Positions 1 through 11,753 are shown, numbered from the stretch's first letter. The stretch: DNA of 64,000 nucleotides from Petrosia ficiformis (GCA_947044365.1 OX345638.1:4538201-4602200); one strand, 5' to 3'. Program-made: numbers and translations. Notes: generated by a model not told the origin, from the sequence alone.

Positions 1-8
1 CCTTGTAG

Positions 9-815
9 TGGGATCTACTTCAAAATGCATTGATCATGAGCACAAAGACTCACTATCAAAGAAACATGAAGGTATATCAATGAATTGCAATTGTAATAAT
101 AATGAAAATAGTCACCTAGAAACACTTTTGAAACATGTATCCGTCCAGAAACATAATTGTTTTATATAAGATATGTTTCGTCATAATAATTAATTAGTCA
201 CTCATACCATTTTTCACAAGTTTTATGATAATCCAACCATGTGGATGAAACCAAAGTGCATTTTTGTAAAGTACTTGTATTCATTTTTCGATTTAGTTTG
301 CTTGTCCAATATGCCTCTTCAACCATTATAGGTAGTTGTTTCAGCTACTTTGCATTTTTCACAACACATCTGATATTTGGTATAATTATATTAATTAATC
401 TTAAACCAGCTATATGTCATTCTTGTATCTAGAGTATAGTATCATCTCACTTCTATTTGTATTTTACTTGCCTTAACTGATGCACCACAGTTTCCATGCG
501 AAAAAATGCAGCTGATAGACTTGTCCATTGAGCAGGTATAAAGAGAAATCAATACTAGTTTACAATAATAAGTACTTCTATATTTACTGTATGAATTTAG
601 GTCCCGCGGTAATCCAGGTACTTGATATAATTGGTCTCAGTGAGTATAAAGATGTATTTATTAAAGAAGGTATAACAGGTTCTCTTCTCTCTGAGTTCAA
701 TGAAGAAATACTTGAGACTAAACTGAATATTAAATCCCAAATCCATCGAATCAAGTTCATAAGAATAATGGAAGGGGGCCAATCCATTGATGAACTGTTT
801 GACTGTAACCATTAG
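9..815 (+). CDS. SAM-domain protein, last two exons (5' part outside window)
   Basis: Seen: exon 9-71 follows an acceptor (CTTGTAG) and ends at a GTATAT donor. Exon 601-815 follows GAATTTAG and ends with TAG at 813-815. Both junctions are phase 1, so the reading frame joins. The first exon encodes a polar, charged linker rich in Lys, His and Ser. The second encodes a SAM domain of about 60 residues (VIQVLDIIGLSEYKDVF at its start, then an I-T-G-S-L-L turn, ending RIKFIRIMEG) plus a short acidic tail. SAM domains are helical bundles that usually mediate protein-protein oligomerisation. Inference: this is the 3' end of a larger scaffold protein, possibly ankyrin-repeat based like the gene at 24466, whose visible end is also phase-1 linker exons. 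Exon 9-71 is less certain than the SAM exon. The frame stays open upstream of 600 but without domain similarity, so the acceptor at 599-600 is preferred. Confidence 0.72.
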
Positions 816-1981
816 ACATTAACAGTTTAGATTGGTGACATTAGTGGTGATGGTTGTATTGTATTATGCTGGTTGTCTGGATGTATTGGTTGTATATATT
901 ATATAGTTACATTGAATATTATAGTTGTAGGGCCTAGTGCCTGTATTTGACTTGTTGGTTGAGTTGATCAATTGGTTGTAATTGGAGTATTGGTAGTGTA
1001 TGGGTCATGCTAATTTATATTGGTTCTACTGCTTGTATGATGGCAAGCATGTCAATGATATCATTGACAGTTATAAAATAAGTTAGAGAAGTGACTACTT
1101 AACAAGAAAGCTTTGATTCCACTGGTTAGGGGTACTGTTCTTGAGCTTAAGCAAGTTAGGTCTTCACAAGAGTAAGAATTCAGTTTATAATTATACATAC
1201 CCTGCATATTGCTCTTGCAAAATTATTTTAATGTACATACATTAAAAAAAATCAAAAATCTAATTATATATGAACAGTTGGCTGAAAATAGAAAAAAGTA
1301 CAATTGTTTGTATGGTAGCAGAACAACCATACCTAATATAGCATGTTAGTATATACTAGCCAATAACCTAGCATTACATTATTATTAAATCTTTGGAGTG
1401 GCTAATATTTGAACTATATATGTATCACTGAATGACTGACATGTACAAAGTATGCATACATATACACCTAGCATGAATGACTAGTATTAAAAAAAAACAT
1501 TATTTTATTCACTGCAGTTCAAATACAATCTACAAATTTGCATAATACAAATCAACTGACTGATATGAACGGTATTACTTACAATCCGTTTAAAATTGCA
1601 TGAAATTCTTCTTCCACTCCCTATTGATTGCTCTTGAACATTGGAAGCTCATGAAAGCAAACACACAAGTATTTGCACTCATGCATGCACTTGTAGACAA
1701 AACACTGATTGGAGGGGAGAAATAATTGTAAAAGCTTGAAATTTGCACATAGAATGCACTTAGATACTTATCATTTCACAAACTGTCAAAACAAAAGCAA
1801 TTATAATTAAGTTTATGACACTTATTATTTGCATTTGATATATATATACAAGTGCTATTACTATCTGTACTATATATCAAATACAAATAATAGTATTTCA
1901 ACATCTCTTATGATTCATAATTCTTTGTTAAGCATTATAGCTATGACAGTAATAATGATGAAATATATATATAATTATAAT

Positions 1982-1988
<7 letters not shown>
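816..1988. other. intergenic stretch, no gene seen
   Basis: AT-rich sequence downstream of the SAM gene's stop. It has no open frame with recognisable protein similarity and no clear inverted-repeat element. The 3' untranslated region of the SAM gene presumably lies in its first few hundred bases, but I cannot fix a polyadenylation site. Confidence 0.5.

Positions 1989-1989
<1 letters not shown>

Positions 1990-2034
<45 letters not shown>
1990..2034. repeat. (TA)n microsatellite
   Basis: An uninterrupted AT dinucleotide run directly left of a foldback element. It is translated as IYIYIY in one frame, which is not a protein. Similar TA runs occur at about 2603-2625, 10270-10295 and 52942-52965, often at the edges of inverted-repeat elements. 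Confidence 0.9.
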
Positions 2035-2037
<3 letters not shown>

Positions 2038-2040
2038 ATG

Positions 2041-2149
2041 TATATAGTATGGGTTCGAGGTCTATATGGCTAATATAAGACCTGAGCCCCGAGATATCAG
2101 CCCGAGGCTTGCCGAGGGCTGATATCGAGGGATGAACCCATACTATATA
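2041..2149. mobile_element. foldback MITE with GC-rich core
   Basis: The 16 bases at 2041-2056 (TATATAGTATGGGTTC) recur as the exact reverse complement at 2134-2149. Inside is a second stem (ATATCAGCCC / GGGCTGATAT) around a core containing GAGGCTTGCCGA. The core is far richer in G+C than its surroundings. It has no coding capacity and no target duplication was identified. Its layout resembles the element at 33801-33914. Confidence 0.6.
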
Positions 2150-2177
2150 TAACCCATACTATATATAATATATTGGT

Positions 2178-2598
2178 TAGCTTACAGCCACATCTCTTCA
2201 AACACTGGTCCACCTGCCTCGAGTGTGCCACAGCTGCCATGTTTGTTTACACTTTACCACAGCTTCTACTTCCTCGGGATTTACAAATGCAAATCGTTTG
2301 CTTTCAGTTCGCTTTCTTTTTTTCTTTAAAGACAAGGATGGGCGATTTTCTTTTCCACATCGTTTTCTTGGAATCTGGTCAGCATGGATGTGCATGCTGT
2401 GCGCATGTGCATAGCTATGAATACGTTTATTTATGAGTTTCATACCTGCATGCCTCGTGAATATCATTGTATATGAGCTATGGACTCGTGAATATCATTG
2501 TATATGAGCTATGGACTCGTGAATATCATTATGATGTAATCACAGGTCGTATATGGCCTATATACGACCTGGCGGTGCTTTGATGTGGCTGTAAGCTA
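2178..2598. mobile_element. non-autonomous DNA transposon, 17-bp TIRs
   Basis: TAGCTTACAGCCACATC at 2178-2194 is the exact reverse complement of 2582-2598. Within the roughly 420-bp element are a tandem repeat of about 31 bp (two full copies and a partial one, about 2453-2535, each ending GGACTCGTGA) and a short palindrome at about 2545-2572 (GGTCGTATAT..ATATACGACC). Open frames inside it show no similarity to known proteins. It lies between TA runs, which hides any target duplication. Confidence 0.6.
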
Positions 2599-2625
2599 TA
2601 CTATATATATATATATATATATATA

Positions 2626-3389
2626 GGTAATTAGAATATAGAGCTCAAGATTTAAAATCTATGTACAAACAGTTAAATGTTTTTGTTGCTTTAGGTATGG
2701 TACTTAGGTCTTGGATTTACTTGTATGGATATTGTATCAATGAATGATTAATATTAATGTTGTGATGTCCTAATAATTATATAAACTGACAAATGGTGTT
2801 CAGAGTTCCACTAAATTGTCTTTCTAACCTTAAGCTTCATCTGATCAAAAAGCAGCCACACCTCCATTTTCCATTCTTCACGTGTGTATGAGTGATACCC
2901 TATCAATTAGTCTATTAAATTACAATTACCGACGAATTCACGTGTTTTTGTCTCTACAGTTGACAGATAGATGAAGAACAGATGGATGAAGAACATGAGA
3001 GGAATTGTCGTATTGGAGTGAATGTGATTTTTCATTTATCTACCAAACTGAGAAGGTATTTTATTGGATATGTATTAGGGTTTTCTTGTTTCATCTACTC
3101 CACTGTACTTAGGGGTGGGATTGAGTTATGTTTATAAAATACTGTGTAATATAGTGTACTTCCTGCTTGAACTATAGAATTGTAGAAACAATAGCCATTA
3201 GTGACAAGGTATAATTTAGAATTGTAGAAACAGAAAGTGTTTGTATTGTTTGCTGCTACTGATAGCAAAGCGTTAATTTTAAATCAATGGCTTTCCTCTT
3301 ATTTCTATTTTCAGCAAAGTAAGCAGAAAGTTTGAATAATTTAAACATGTCAGTTATATAGGTAAAGAAAATGAGGTATTAAAAGCGCA
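2626..3389. other. intergenic stretch, no gene seen
   Basis: AT-rich unique-looking sequence between two mobile elements. No domain-bearing open frame and no strong inverted or tandem repeat was seen. Confidence 0.5.
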
Positions 3390-3397
3390 CCAACCAT

Positions 3398-3982
3398 GAT
3401 TGATGCATCCATAATCAGATCGACCATCGTATCGGCCGATTTATTACAGTCAAACTGGGAATCGGATATCGGTTAAAAGCTTCCATACCATTTTTACAGT
3501 CGCTGTGGACACTCGCTATGCTGTTTGCATGAGTGCAAAACATCAGAGGCTAGTGGTGGAAAGAGCACAAAGACTTTTAATACAACACATTTGCTGTACC
3601 ATTTGCAAACAAAGCACATTGAGGCGTATAGCCTATGCGCGACACAAAAGACCGCAAAAGAGTCCCAGAAGGAGAAGATTGAAACCCCTACCTCCAATCA
3701 GATGTCTCTTGAGTCTAGTTTTCATTCATGCCGTGTTTGGGATATCAATGATTCACGTTCCATTTGTTTGCATCAAAATATTGGGGAATTCATAGCACTG
3801 GATTGTCAACCGTTATCTGTTGTAAGTGATGTTGGTTTTGTGCGTTAATTACATACTGATACATTATTTTTAAAAATATCTTTTGAATAAAATATTGGAT
3901 CGACTATCGGTACTGGCAGATATTAAGTAACCATTATCGGTTATTGGAATGTCGGCGAAAAAGGCCTATCGGTGCATCACTA
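3398..3982 (+). mobile_element. hAT transposon remnant with ZBED-type N-terminus
   Basis: Seen: the ends GATTGATGCATCCATA and, at the other end in reverse complement, TAGTGATGCACCGATA match at 12 of 16 positions. They are flanked by an exact 8-bp direct repeat CCAACCAT (3390-3397 and 3983-3990), the target duplication size of hAT elements. Inside, about 3500-3848 (+) encodes parts of a BED-type zinc finger (ASGGKSTKTFNTTHLLYHL..KH) and the downstream hAT motif (WDINDSRSI..IGEFIALDCQPLSVV). The finger is split over two frames near 3527 and the whole catalytic and dimerisation region is absent. It is a non-autonomous, degenerate copy of a family that encodes DNA cut-and-paste transposases. Confidence 0.82.
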
Positions 3983-3990
3983 CCAACCAT

Positions 3991-5241
3991 ACATTTAATT
4001 GATAAATGTACATCACCAGTTTAATTAAAGGATTTAACCCTTTCATATAACTGGGGTGTTTCCTAAATTAATTAAGTGTGGGCATTTCACTTTTAAAATT
4101 ATATATTTTATATGATGAAAGATTCTAACATACCTTGCTGGAAAGAAGAGTTGTTAAGAATGTCATTGATATAAAATTTATAATTCATTGTCAATAAGAG
4201 AGCAAGGCAAATATAACTTCCATATTTCAAACTTTAATGAGTTTTAACTTATAAGTTAATAGTCATTAAAATTTGAGAAAGCCATAAATACCCAAAAACC
4301 ATGCTTCATTAAATGGAGGAGAGGAGCAAGGTGAGTGTTTGAATCTGTAGTAGTCAGTGACAATGCCCACAACTTAATTTCTTCCATCACTTATAATTTT
4401 GGATAGGCAAGCAGTTTAGTTTTGATGTCTGTACCATATTACATCAAATACAGTATACTGTCTTGTGCTAATAGTTGACTAAAAAAGGGAAAAGTTTTTT
4501 TATAAGGAAGCCTTTCGTTCATTATGACTAGTATACCAGTCATCCTCATTTTTAGGTGATTAATTAAATGACAGATATACTCATCATTTGCCATTAAAGG
4601 GTTAAATAAAATAGTATTAGATTAATCAGTTATCTATATGTATAATAATCTCTCCTGATGACACATTTTAGAAGGAGGGGAACATCCTGGGAAATTGTTA
4701 TGCCTCTTACAAAATTGTGTTGATCAATCAAGTGATGTGATGTTTATAACTAACATTTAGTCATAATAACCTGTAGATTACATAACATCAAAACAATGTG
4801 ATATCACTTCCAGTTTGATAGGTTTATCTCATAGATACATGTATATACCACCAAGGAAATGTTATAATAATAATTATCTAATAAAGTTTATTAAGAGATT
4901 CATAACTGAAGATGAGAACCAACATATAATGCAATACAGGATATTAAACATCAAGTGAACAGTGATGATTATCTGTCAGGTTTATACATGTATTCAACAT
5001 GATTTGACGTTTATATGTAAAATATACGTACATTTCAACACCCAATTGAATGATCATGAAGAATATGAAATTGAATGATCTTTAATATATTATTATATTG
5101 TATTTATATATTTAGGAATAGATCATGATGAAGTTGAGGAGTGTCTGTGGTATTTAAAAAGGAGCTGCCTATATTGATGAGGAATCTCTGAAAAAAAAAA
5201 GAGACTAAAAGTGAAGCATTTTCTTCTATTACGAAGGTTCA
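3991..5241. other. intergenic stretch, no gene seen
   Basis: AT-rich sequence with scattered simple repeats. No domain-bearing open frame, RNA gene or structured repeat could be supported. Confidence 0.5.
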
Positions 5242-5298
5242 ATGGATGGATGGATGGATGGATGGGTGGGTGGATGGATGTATCGATGGGTGGATGGA
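5242..5298. repeat. (GGAT)n microsatellite
   Basis: A run of GGAT/GGGT tetramers. Its antisense frames give His-Pro-Ser-Ile strings, which explains the open frames seen on the minus strand here. Confidence 0.9.
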
Positions 5299-5329
5299 TA
5301 TGTGCATGAATGGACAAGTGTGTTGAACA

Positions 5330-5661
5330 TAGGGATGTGCAATACGTCTAAATAATAGTACTGCATATCCCTATCAAAAATATGATACATTATCACGATA
5401 TTTAAAATAATGATTGAAATTCTTATAAGATGTAAATAAATGTCCTGTTCAGTTGTATTTGTCAAGAAATGGTAAAAGAAATCAATGAAAGTTATGCACA
5501 CACAGCTTGTTCATAATTGCCTTTAAATATAAAATTAGACAAATGGGAAAAACCAGGTTTACTAGACTGCCCACAGCAGTGTATCGATACACACAAAAGC
5601 CAATATTGTATCATGATATTGAATGAAAATGTCGATGTACGATACGTATCACACATCACTA
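5330..5661. mobile_element. possible degenerate hAT-like MITE
   Basis: The left end TAGGGATGTGCAATACGT resembles the reverse complement of the right end (TAGTGATGTGTGATACGT). The type is similar to the better preserved element at 21216. No matching 8-bp target duplication was found, so the boundaries are tentative. A degenerate open frame runs from inside the element to about 5939 and has no recognisable similarity. Confidence 0.35.
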
Positions 5662-6636
5662 TAAAAAAGTGGCCGATCAGCTTGTTAAACATGCTCACAT
5701 GTTCCAATCAAATTGTTATTGTGGCTGTTATAAAGAGCTTTGTAAAACGTATTGATAACTTCTTACCCATGGACACTATTACAAATGCCACTGCACCACA
5801 TATTCATGCTTTCAACCAGAACTGCACTGATATTGTGTTTCTTCCAGTTGGTAATATTATTACAAAATGTGTAAACATATCGTTTCAACCTGAAATGTTG
5901 TTTGTTGTCTGTCCTCCTAACCTTCATGAAACTGACTAAACATTTACATGTATAATTATAATCATAATAATAATTATAATTATGAATATAATAATAATTA
6001 TTATTATTAATCGTTGTTTATTATACAACTGTTACCAGTATTATAACAATGCATAGCTAGCCCTTCCCACTGGAATCAATGGGAGGAGGGCAAGTAGCCA
6101 TTATACTCTGTAATATCTTAAGATAACCAATGTTACACTGGTGTTCTGAGATGCTCTTACAGAGATGGTAAGCATTATACACAGTAATAATTATTAATCT
6201 TACAGTGTTACATGGGAGCAACATCTATGCAGCTAGGTATTCTCCCCTTTAAAATTATATAAACTCACAGAATTTGTTTAGTATATACATGTATAATTAT
6301 ATAATAATTATAAACTCACTGTTTTGAAGACTGACTTGTACAGTCTTCTATTATTATAATTATGAAATTTTATATAATTATAATTATACCCATTATTTTT
6401 GAACCTGTTCACCTAACCCTGTCACAAACATGCTACATACTCTAAGTAGGTAACATGCTTTTGACAGGCTTGAAGCCTGCTACGTACTTAGTATCTTTAT
6501 ATTTACCTAAGCCTCCCAGAAGCCTGCTAAATACATAGTATTTGCCATCCTTGCCTGCTACATGCCTGCAAGAAGTATGTTTACAGTATGTACAGGCTCA
6601 ACACACACCTGCTACATACTCCTTTTCCTTGAGGGC
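5662..6636. other. intergenic stretch with short AT palindromes
   Basis: It contains dense AT/TAATTATAA runs at about 5945-6010 and 6290-6400, and a patch at 6410-6630 with repeated CCTGCTACATAC-like phrases spaced irregularly. No gene seen. Confidence 0.45.
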
Positions 6637-7177
6637 TGCTATATAAAACACTGTGTCAACCTTTGTCGAACGAATTGCACAAAATGCCTATATATTAAAA
6701 ATCTCCCGACAAACCGCGCTTAATGCACATGCAGTATAGTACTAGTATAGTATACACTGGAAAGAGAAAGGCAGCTGTAGCAAGCCTATGTTCCATAAAG
6801 AGAACCACATCAACATCGCTTGCTTCACTACCTCAAGAGGCAACGAAGAATATAGGAAAATGTAAAATAATTTGCAGTCTAAAAATAAATAGCTACAGGC
6901 CAAAACAACGACAGATAAACTTCACAAGAATTTTAGAGGAAGGTTAGTTGCTCATGAAATGAACAGCATCCACTTCTCTCACTCTACTTATAAGATATTT
7001 CACCTCCATCTTCAACAGCCGTCTAGTATATAGTACGTTTAGCAGCTTTTGTTGCCATTTTACGCTACAGCACTTGAAACACATTATGAATATCATTATC
7101 TCAAGTACTTTCGTTCGACAAAGGTTGACACAGCTTTCATATAGCTGTTGTGTGCTCTTTGGGATTCATGCACTCCT
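6637..7177. mobile_element. copy 1 of a ~680-bp TIR element (left end truncated)
   Basis: It is collinear with 12503-13181 over its full length (shared phrases include GTGTCAACCTTTGTCGAACG, AACATCGCTTGCTTCACTAC and CTCATGAAATGAACAGCA). The right terminal repeat is present (GGGATTCATGCACTCCT at 7161-7177), while the outermost 30-40 bases of the left end are missing. There is no transposase, so it is non-autonomous. The right end directly abuts the minisatellite at 7172-7975. Confidence 0.75.
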
Positions 7178-7975
7178 GGTAATACTAATGGGTATGCGTT
7201 TATGTACAAGTAATACTAATACGTGTGTACATCTATGTACACACCTATTACATGCAATACTAATGGGTGTATATGTATAATTATGTACATGTAATACTAA
7301 CAGGTGTATTTGTATATGTGATACTAATGGGTGTATATGTATAATTATGTACATGTAATACTAACAGGTGTATTTGTACATGCGATACTAATGGGTATAT
7401 ATGTACATGTAATACTGATGGGTGTTCTTGTACATGTGATACTAATGGGTGTATACATGTATGTACATGTAATACTAATGGGTGTATATGTACATGTAAT
7501 ATTAATGGTATACTATATGTGTATTTGTACATGTAATACTAATAGGTGTATACATGTATGTACATGTAATATTAATGGGTGTATATGTAGATGTGATACT
7601 AATGGGTGTATATGTACATGCAATACTAATGGGTGTATACATGTATGTACATGTAATACTAATGGGTATATATGTACATGTAATACTAATGGGTGTATAT
7701 GTACATGTAATACTAATGGGTGTATATGTACGTGCAATACTAATGGGTATACTATATGTGTATTTGTACATGTAATTCTAATAGATGTATACATGTATGT
7801 ACATGTAATACTAATGGGTGTCTATGTACATGTAATACTAATGGGTGTATATGTACATGTAATACTAATGGGTGTATATGTACATGTAATACTAATGGGT
7901 ATACTATATGTGTATTTGTACATGTAATTCTAATAGGTGTATACATGTATGTACATGCAATACTAATAGGAGTAT
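7172..7975. repeat. minisatellite, ~27-bp unit, about 30 copies
   Basis: The unit is approximately TACATGTAATACTAATGGG followed by TGTATATG. Variants contain TGTATACATGTATG or GGTATACTATATGTGTATTTG, giving some higher-order pattern. All six frames stay open for long stretches (Cys-Asn-Thr-Asn-Gly or His-Val-Ile-Leu-Met-Gly periodicity) because the unit length is a multiple of three and lacks stops. These frames are not credible genes. The array begins at the end of the TIR element and ends inside a Tc1 transposase remnant. Confidence 0.92.
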
Positions 7976-8430
7976 GCAAACTAATACGACAGGCAAATAA
8001 AGAAAAGGGTTTAGACTGGGCTGAGAAAAACTTGCTAGGAGCAATAAAGGATGAGTTCAAAAACGTGATATTGACAGATGAGTGTTTTGTAATGCTTGAA
8101 TGCCATCGAAGGTTCTGCTATAGAAACATAGGCACTGAAGCAAAGCCTAAGCCTCAAGGTATTTTAATAATATAATAATTATTAATAATAATAATTATTA
8201 TTGGTAATAGACATCTTGAATAGTAACATTATAAGGATGTTTTTTTTTAGAGCAAAGCATCCTTGTAAGGTCCATGCGTGGGCTGGGATTAGTTGGGAAG
8301 GAAGACACTAATTGTGATATTTGAAGGCAAGATGAATGCAGAGGCCAATGTGTGTGTTTTGGAAGTCGGTTTAAAGCCATTTCTACCGATTATGAAGAAT
8401 CGCAAGTTCATGCAGGATAATGATCTCAAG
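7972..8430 (+). pseudogene. Tc1/mariner-type transposase fragment (DDE region)
   Basis: Seen: from 7972 the frame reads IRQANKEKGLDWAEKNLL, then VILTDECFVMLECHRRF, where the D of TDE matches the first catalytic Asp of Tc1-family transposases. From 8253 it continues HPCKVHAWAGIS, and after a frame change near 8310 it reaches KFMQDND, which carries the second catalytic Asp. The N-terminal DNA-binding region and the end of the catalytic domain are absent. Positions 8159-8252 interrupt the frame. This block starts GT and ends AG, is AT-rich, and removing it restores similarity, so it is either an intron or an AT insertion. The left edge is the minisatellite. Inference: a dead copy, with frameshift, truncation and no terminal repeats found. 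Confidence 0.8.
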
Positions 8431-8555
8431 TAAGCGGAGGTGTGTCACTGCGCATAGAGCACACTTCGGAGGTACTGCAGTTGCGGTTTCTTGAGTAGTA
8501 TGGTAACGTTAAGATCGTAATTACGGTGTAGTTACTGCTAATATATGCCGTGCCC

Positions 8556-8812
8556 TATACATGTACATGTATTATTATACTAAACCACATGTAATGTCAT
8601 GGTACATGTACATATATCATTATGAACATTTATACATGTACCATGTACATGTACTATTATACTAAACCACATGTAATGTCATGGTACATGTACATATATC
8701 ATTATGAACATTTATACATGTACCATGTACATATACTATTATACTAAACCACATGTAATGTCATGGTACATATATCATTGTGAACATTTATACACGTACC
8801 ATGTACATTTAA
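8556..8812. repeat. 82-bp tandem repeat, three copies
   Basis: ACTAAACCACATGTAATGTC starts at 8579, 8661 and 8743, an exact spacing of 82 bp. Each unit also holds ATATATCATTATGAACATTT and a TACATGTACCATGTACAT stem. The third copy lacks 4-6 bases and has several substitutions. Confidence 0.88.
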
Positions 8813-9226
8813 ATGCACTTCCACATGTATACTTAGTACTTACATATAATGATTGTGTATACATCTACGTGTATATGTACATATATTGCACATCTACCTT
8901 ACATGTAAATGTATATGTACATTTGTACGTAGATGTACATGTACATTCAGTATAACTACCCAATAATTATGTTTGGTTTATCTTGTCATAGGTTTCAGAT
9001 GATAATATTTGTATCTTTTAACTAAACCAAATATTACAGAACTGAACTATTACAATAAGACAACATAATTAGATAATGACTACACAACAATAATGTTAGG
9101 GTTATTACATATCAATTAATACAAATGATATAAACTGATATAATGTAGTGAAGAGCAGTGTCTGGAGTTCACTAGTGTGGTTTTTGCACTGCAAATTGGC
9201 ATTGCATATACAGAGTTATGAAGCTA
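8813..9226. other. intergenic stretch rich in TACATGTA motifs
   Basis: 8820-8960 is a degenerate continuation of alternating GTACAT/ATGTAC sequence. 8960-9226 is ordinary AT-rich DNA with no gene. Confidence 0.5.
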
Positions 9227-9804
9227 CAGTAGAACTTCACATATCCACACCTCCGTTAAATGAAACCTCGGTTTATTCAAAATGCATGTATAGCACATGC
9301 TATTAGTGATTACATAATATTCACATGGTACGCACCTTTCACATGCAATGGCGACTACAAACATAAAGCATATGAGAGTTGTTTTGTCATTGGAGAACAA
9401 GCTAACTATTTTAGATAGGTTAACACAAGCTGAAATGATGACTAAGCTAGCTAAAGAGTACAACGTAGGCAACTCTACTCTCATAGATCTGTCTGCCCAA
9501 AAGAATGAAAGATAATGCGTCTTGCTAAGGATGGTCAGCTAGACGAGACCTTATATCTCTGGTATATTTAAAAACGCAGTCAAGGAATCTCAGTTATGAG
9601 GCAAATAATGGCAGAAAAAGCCCAGATGTTTTGTCAACAGCTTCATGTGGGTGATGACAATTTCTCATCTTTCAAAGCTAGTGCTGGCTGGTTTTGATAA
9701 TGCCATGGTATTAAGCAGCTATCTCTACAAGGTGAAACACATTTTACAAATATGAAATGGGGTTGCATGGTCCCAACTGTTTAGGATAAGAGAGGGTCTA
9801 CTTT
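9227..9804 (+). mobile_element. Tigger/pogo-type transposon remnant
   Basis: The ends CAGTAGAACTTCACATATCC and, in reverse complement at the right end, GTAGACCCTCTCTTATCC resemble Tigger terminal repeats, with TA next to the left end. An open frame 9348-9515 (+) encodes a psq/CENP-B-type helix-turn-helix (MRVVLSLENKLTILDRL, then MTKLAKEYNVGNSTL). Downstream to about 9760 are scattered in-frame pieces interrupted by stops, including FSSFKASAGWF. The DDE catalytic domain is absent. It is a degenerate, internally deleted copy. Confidence 0.75.
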
Positions 9805-10739
9805 ATATGTACATGTGTATATCATTGATATGCTGAGAAAATCCAATTAATATTGTATCAATGGTATGCTGAGTATACTGCTTGAATGATATGAGCCTTT
9901 TATTGATATGCATGAAAAAGAACGAATCGAACATTCAATCATTATACATTCACAACAGACAGACTGTAATTATTACAATACTAATAAATATAATTAATAA
10001 TAATAATAACTCCATTGTATGTTTCTAGCTCTGAATGTATTTTTGCTGATTTTCCTTAGTCTGCAGAAAAAAAGAAAATTATCATTTTGACATGCTATCT
10101 CTTACAGTCAATTAAAGATAAACACAATATGGTAACATCTCTTCAGTGGACAGATGGCATACTGTTAGTGAATTCTCATATTTTATGGTATATAGTATAT
10201 CGGGTAAAAGGTTCTGCCAATCACATAATTTGTTATTATACAACTTGCATCATATACATGTATATATATTATACGTATATATATATATATATATACTTTA
10301 TATAGTTACATCTCAAGTTTCCCTTCCTCGACCATACAAATCAATAAGTATAGGCCAATTCTCTTCCAGCAACAATTGTTGAGTAGTACAAGCCCCTATA
10401 GGCTCACATGATACAAAAATACACTTACTTGGAAACCCAAATAACGCATTCCAATCAAACAGTTTCCAATGTGAAAGCACAGCAAGCTTTATACCAGTAC
10501 AGAGATCATGAATAAATTCATAGTGCTTTCAATATGAGTAGGTCAGCTGTTAGTCAGGTGTGGCCTCACCTTTGACCTTGCCCAACACTGCAAGTATGCA
10601 ACACCCCATTATGCATGTAGAATTGTGCTACATAATGATAGGCATACAGATACTAATCTGTAAATTTGGTTAATATATACAAAGTTATATATACATGTAC
10701 TGCATGTACATGTGTATATTACTGTATTATAACCACTGG
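9805..10739. other. intergenic stretch, no gene seen
   Basis: AT-rich DNA with a TA run at 10270-10295. No supported gene or element. Confidence 0.45.
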
Positions 10740-10914
10740 CTATAAACTATATCACCTTATCAAGTCAGCCCAATAATTATGATAATATTCACGAGCTATC
10801 CTTTAAGTATGATACAACATAAAACCATGGCTATTTATATATAATATCGTACACCTCTGACCAATGTTGTATAATATATGTACAAGACATGGGTCGGGGG
10901 TGTGTCTGGTGTGA

Positions 10915-11655
10915 TGTAGTATCAATATTAACAAGGTGCCACTGATTCTTTCAGCATGATCCTTTTATATATCCTGATCAGTTGGCTCATTATCGAATGG
11001 GATGTAGTTATGGCACTTGTCTATTTCTGACCATCACTGAAATGGACATAGGAAGGATAGTCATTATTAGTCTAGTTTAAGGTTTAAGAGCTGTTTGCTA
11101 TCATTGAGCTGTATGTGGTTTCTCTAGCAATTTTTAAACCATTTAACTTTGAGAATAATAGCTTTCACAATGTCCTGTTCTGAAATAATTATAAACTGAA
11201 ACATTGTAATCATTAAAAACATTTTGCTAATTTCTTTTTTCTTGTGTTAGATATTCAGAACTAGAAGTATACTTCTGTCAAGAACTATTTTTCAAGGTTA
11301 GCTTTAGTAATAAGACATGAAGAGAGAGTGGGTGGCCTGACAGTAAATAGTAATTATTGAACATACCCACCAATAGTCCTATTGCATGTATACTAGAAGA
11401 GGTAAAGAATTAATTACATTACTACTTGTGTGATGTCACTTCCAGTTGCTCTCTTCGGGATGAAAGAATTTGCTAAAATAGCTCTATCGATGTTATTATA
11501 TTTATAAGAATGTAGTGTAAAACTAGAACCCAAGTACTTTATTGTGTTGTGATGAGTGTTTATATGATGTGGTGAGGATACACAAAGACTCAATAGAGTC
11601 CATCCTTGGCATGTTGTATATACTTACTCAACACCTTGTAAAATTATATGTAAAT
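10915..11655. repeat. left arm of a large inverted repeat
   Basis: It matches the reverse complement of 13186-13665 in order. Shared blocks include AGCATGATCCTTTTA, AAGGTTAGCTTTA, CCAATAGTCCT, and GATGAGTGTTTATATGATGT with the about 100 bases after it. The innermost 150 bases are nearly identical between arms and outer parts are more diverged. Weaker similarity (CACCTTATCAA) suggests the arms once reached about 10740 and 13800. Confidence 0.8.
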
Positions 11656-11753
11656 GGGATGAAACTGTCATGTGTGTTCAATAGCTACACTGACCTTGAA
11701 AACCACAAACCCTACAAATGTGTTAGTTGGTGTACATGTGTAATTTGAGGTGG

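Noticed and set aside
1829..2038. Open frame ending in an Ile-Tyr run
   Set aside because: It is a translation of the (TA)n microsatellite.
2173..2467. Overlapping open frames on both strands
   Set aside because: They lie inside a TIR element of about 420 bp and show no recognisable protein similarity.
5123..5501. His/Pro/Ser-rich minus-strand frames
   Set aside because: Product of the GGAT microsatellite read antisense.
7331..7927. Long open frames (up to 198 codons) with Cys-Asn-Thr-Asn-Gly or His-Val-Ile-Leu-Met-Gly periodicity
   Set aside because: All frames on both strands stay open because the 27-bp tandem unit is a multiple of three and lacks stops; no protein family or start context.
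7172..7975. Possible CRISPR-like array
   Set aside because: The units are contiguous variants of one sequence with no unique spacers, and the context is an animal genome.
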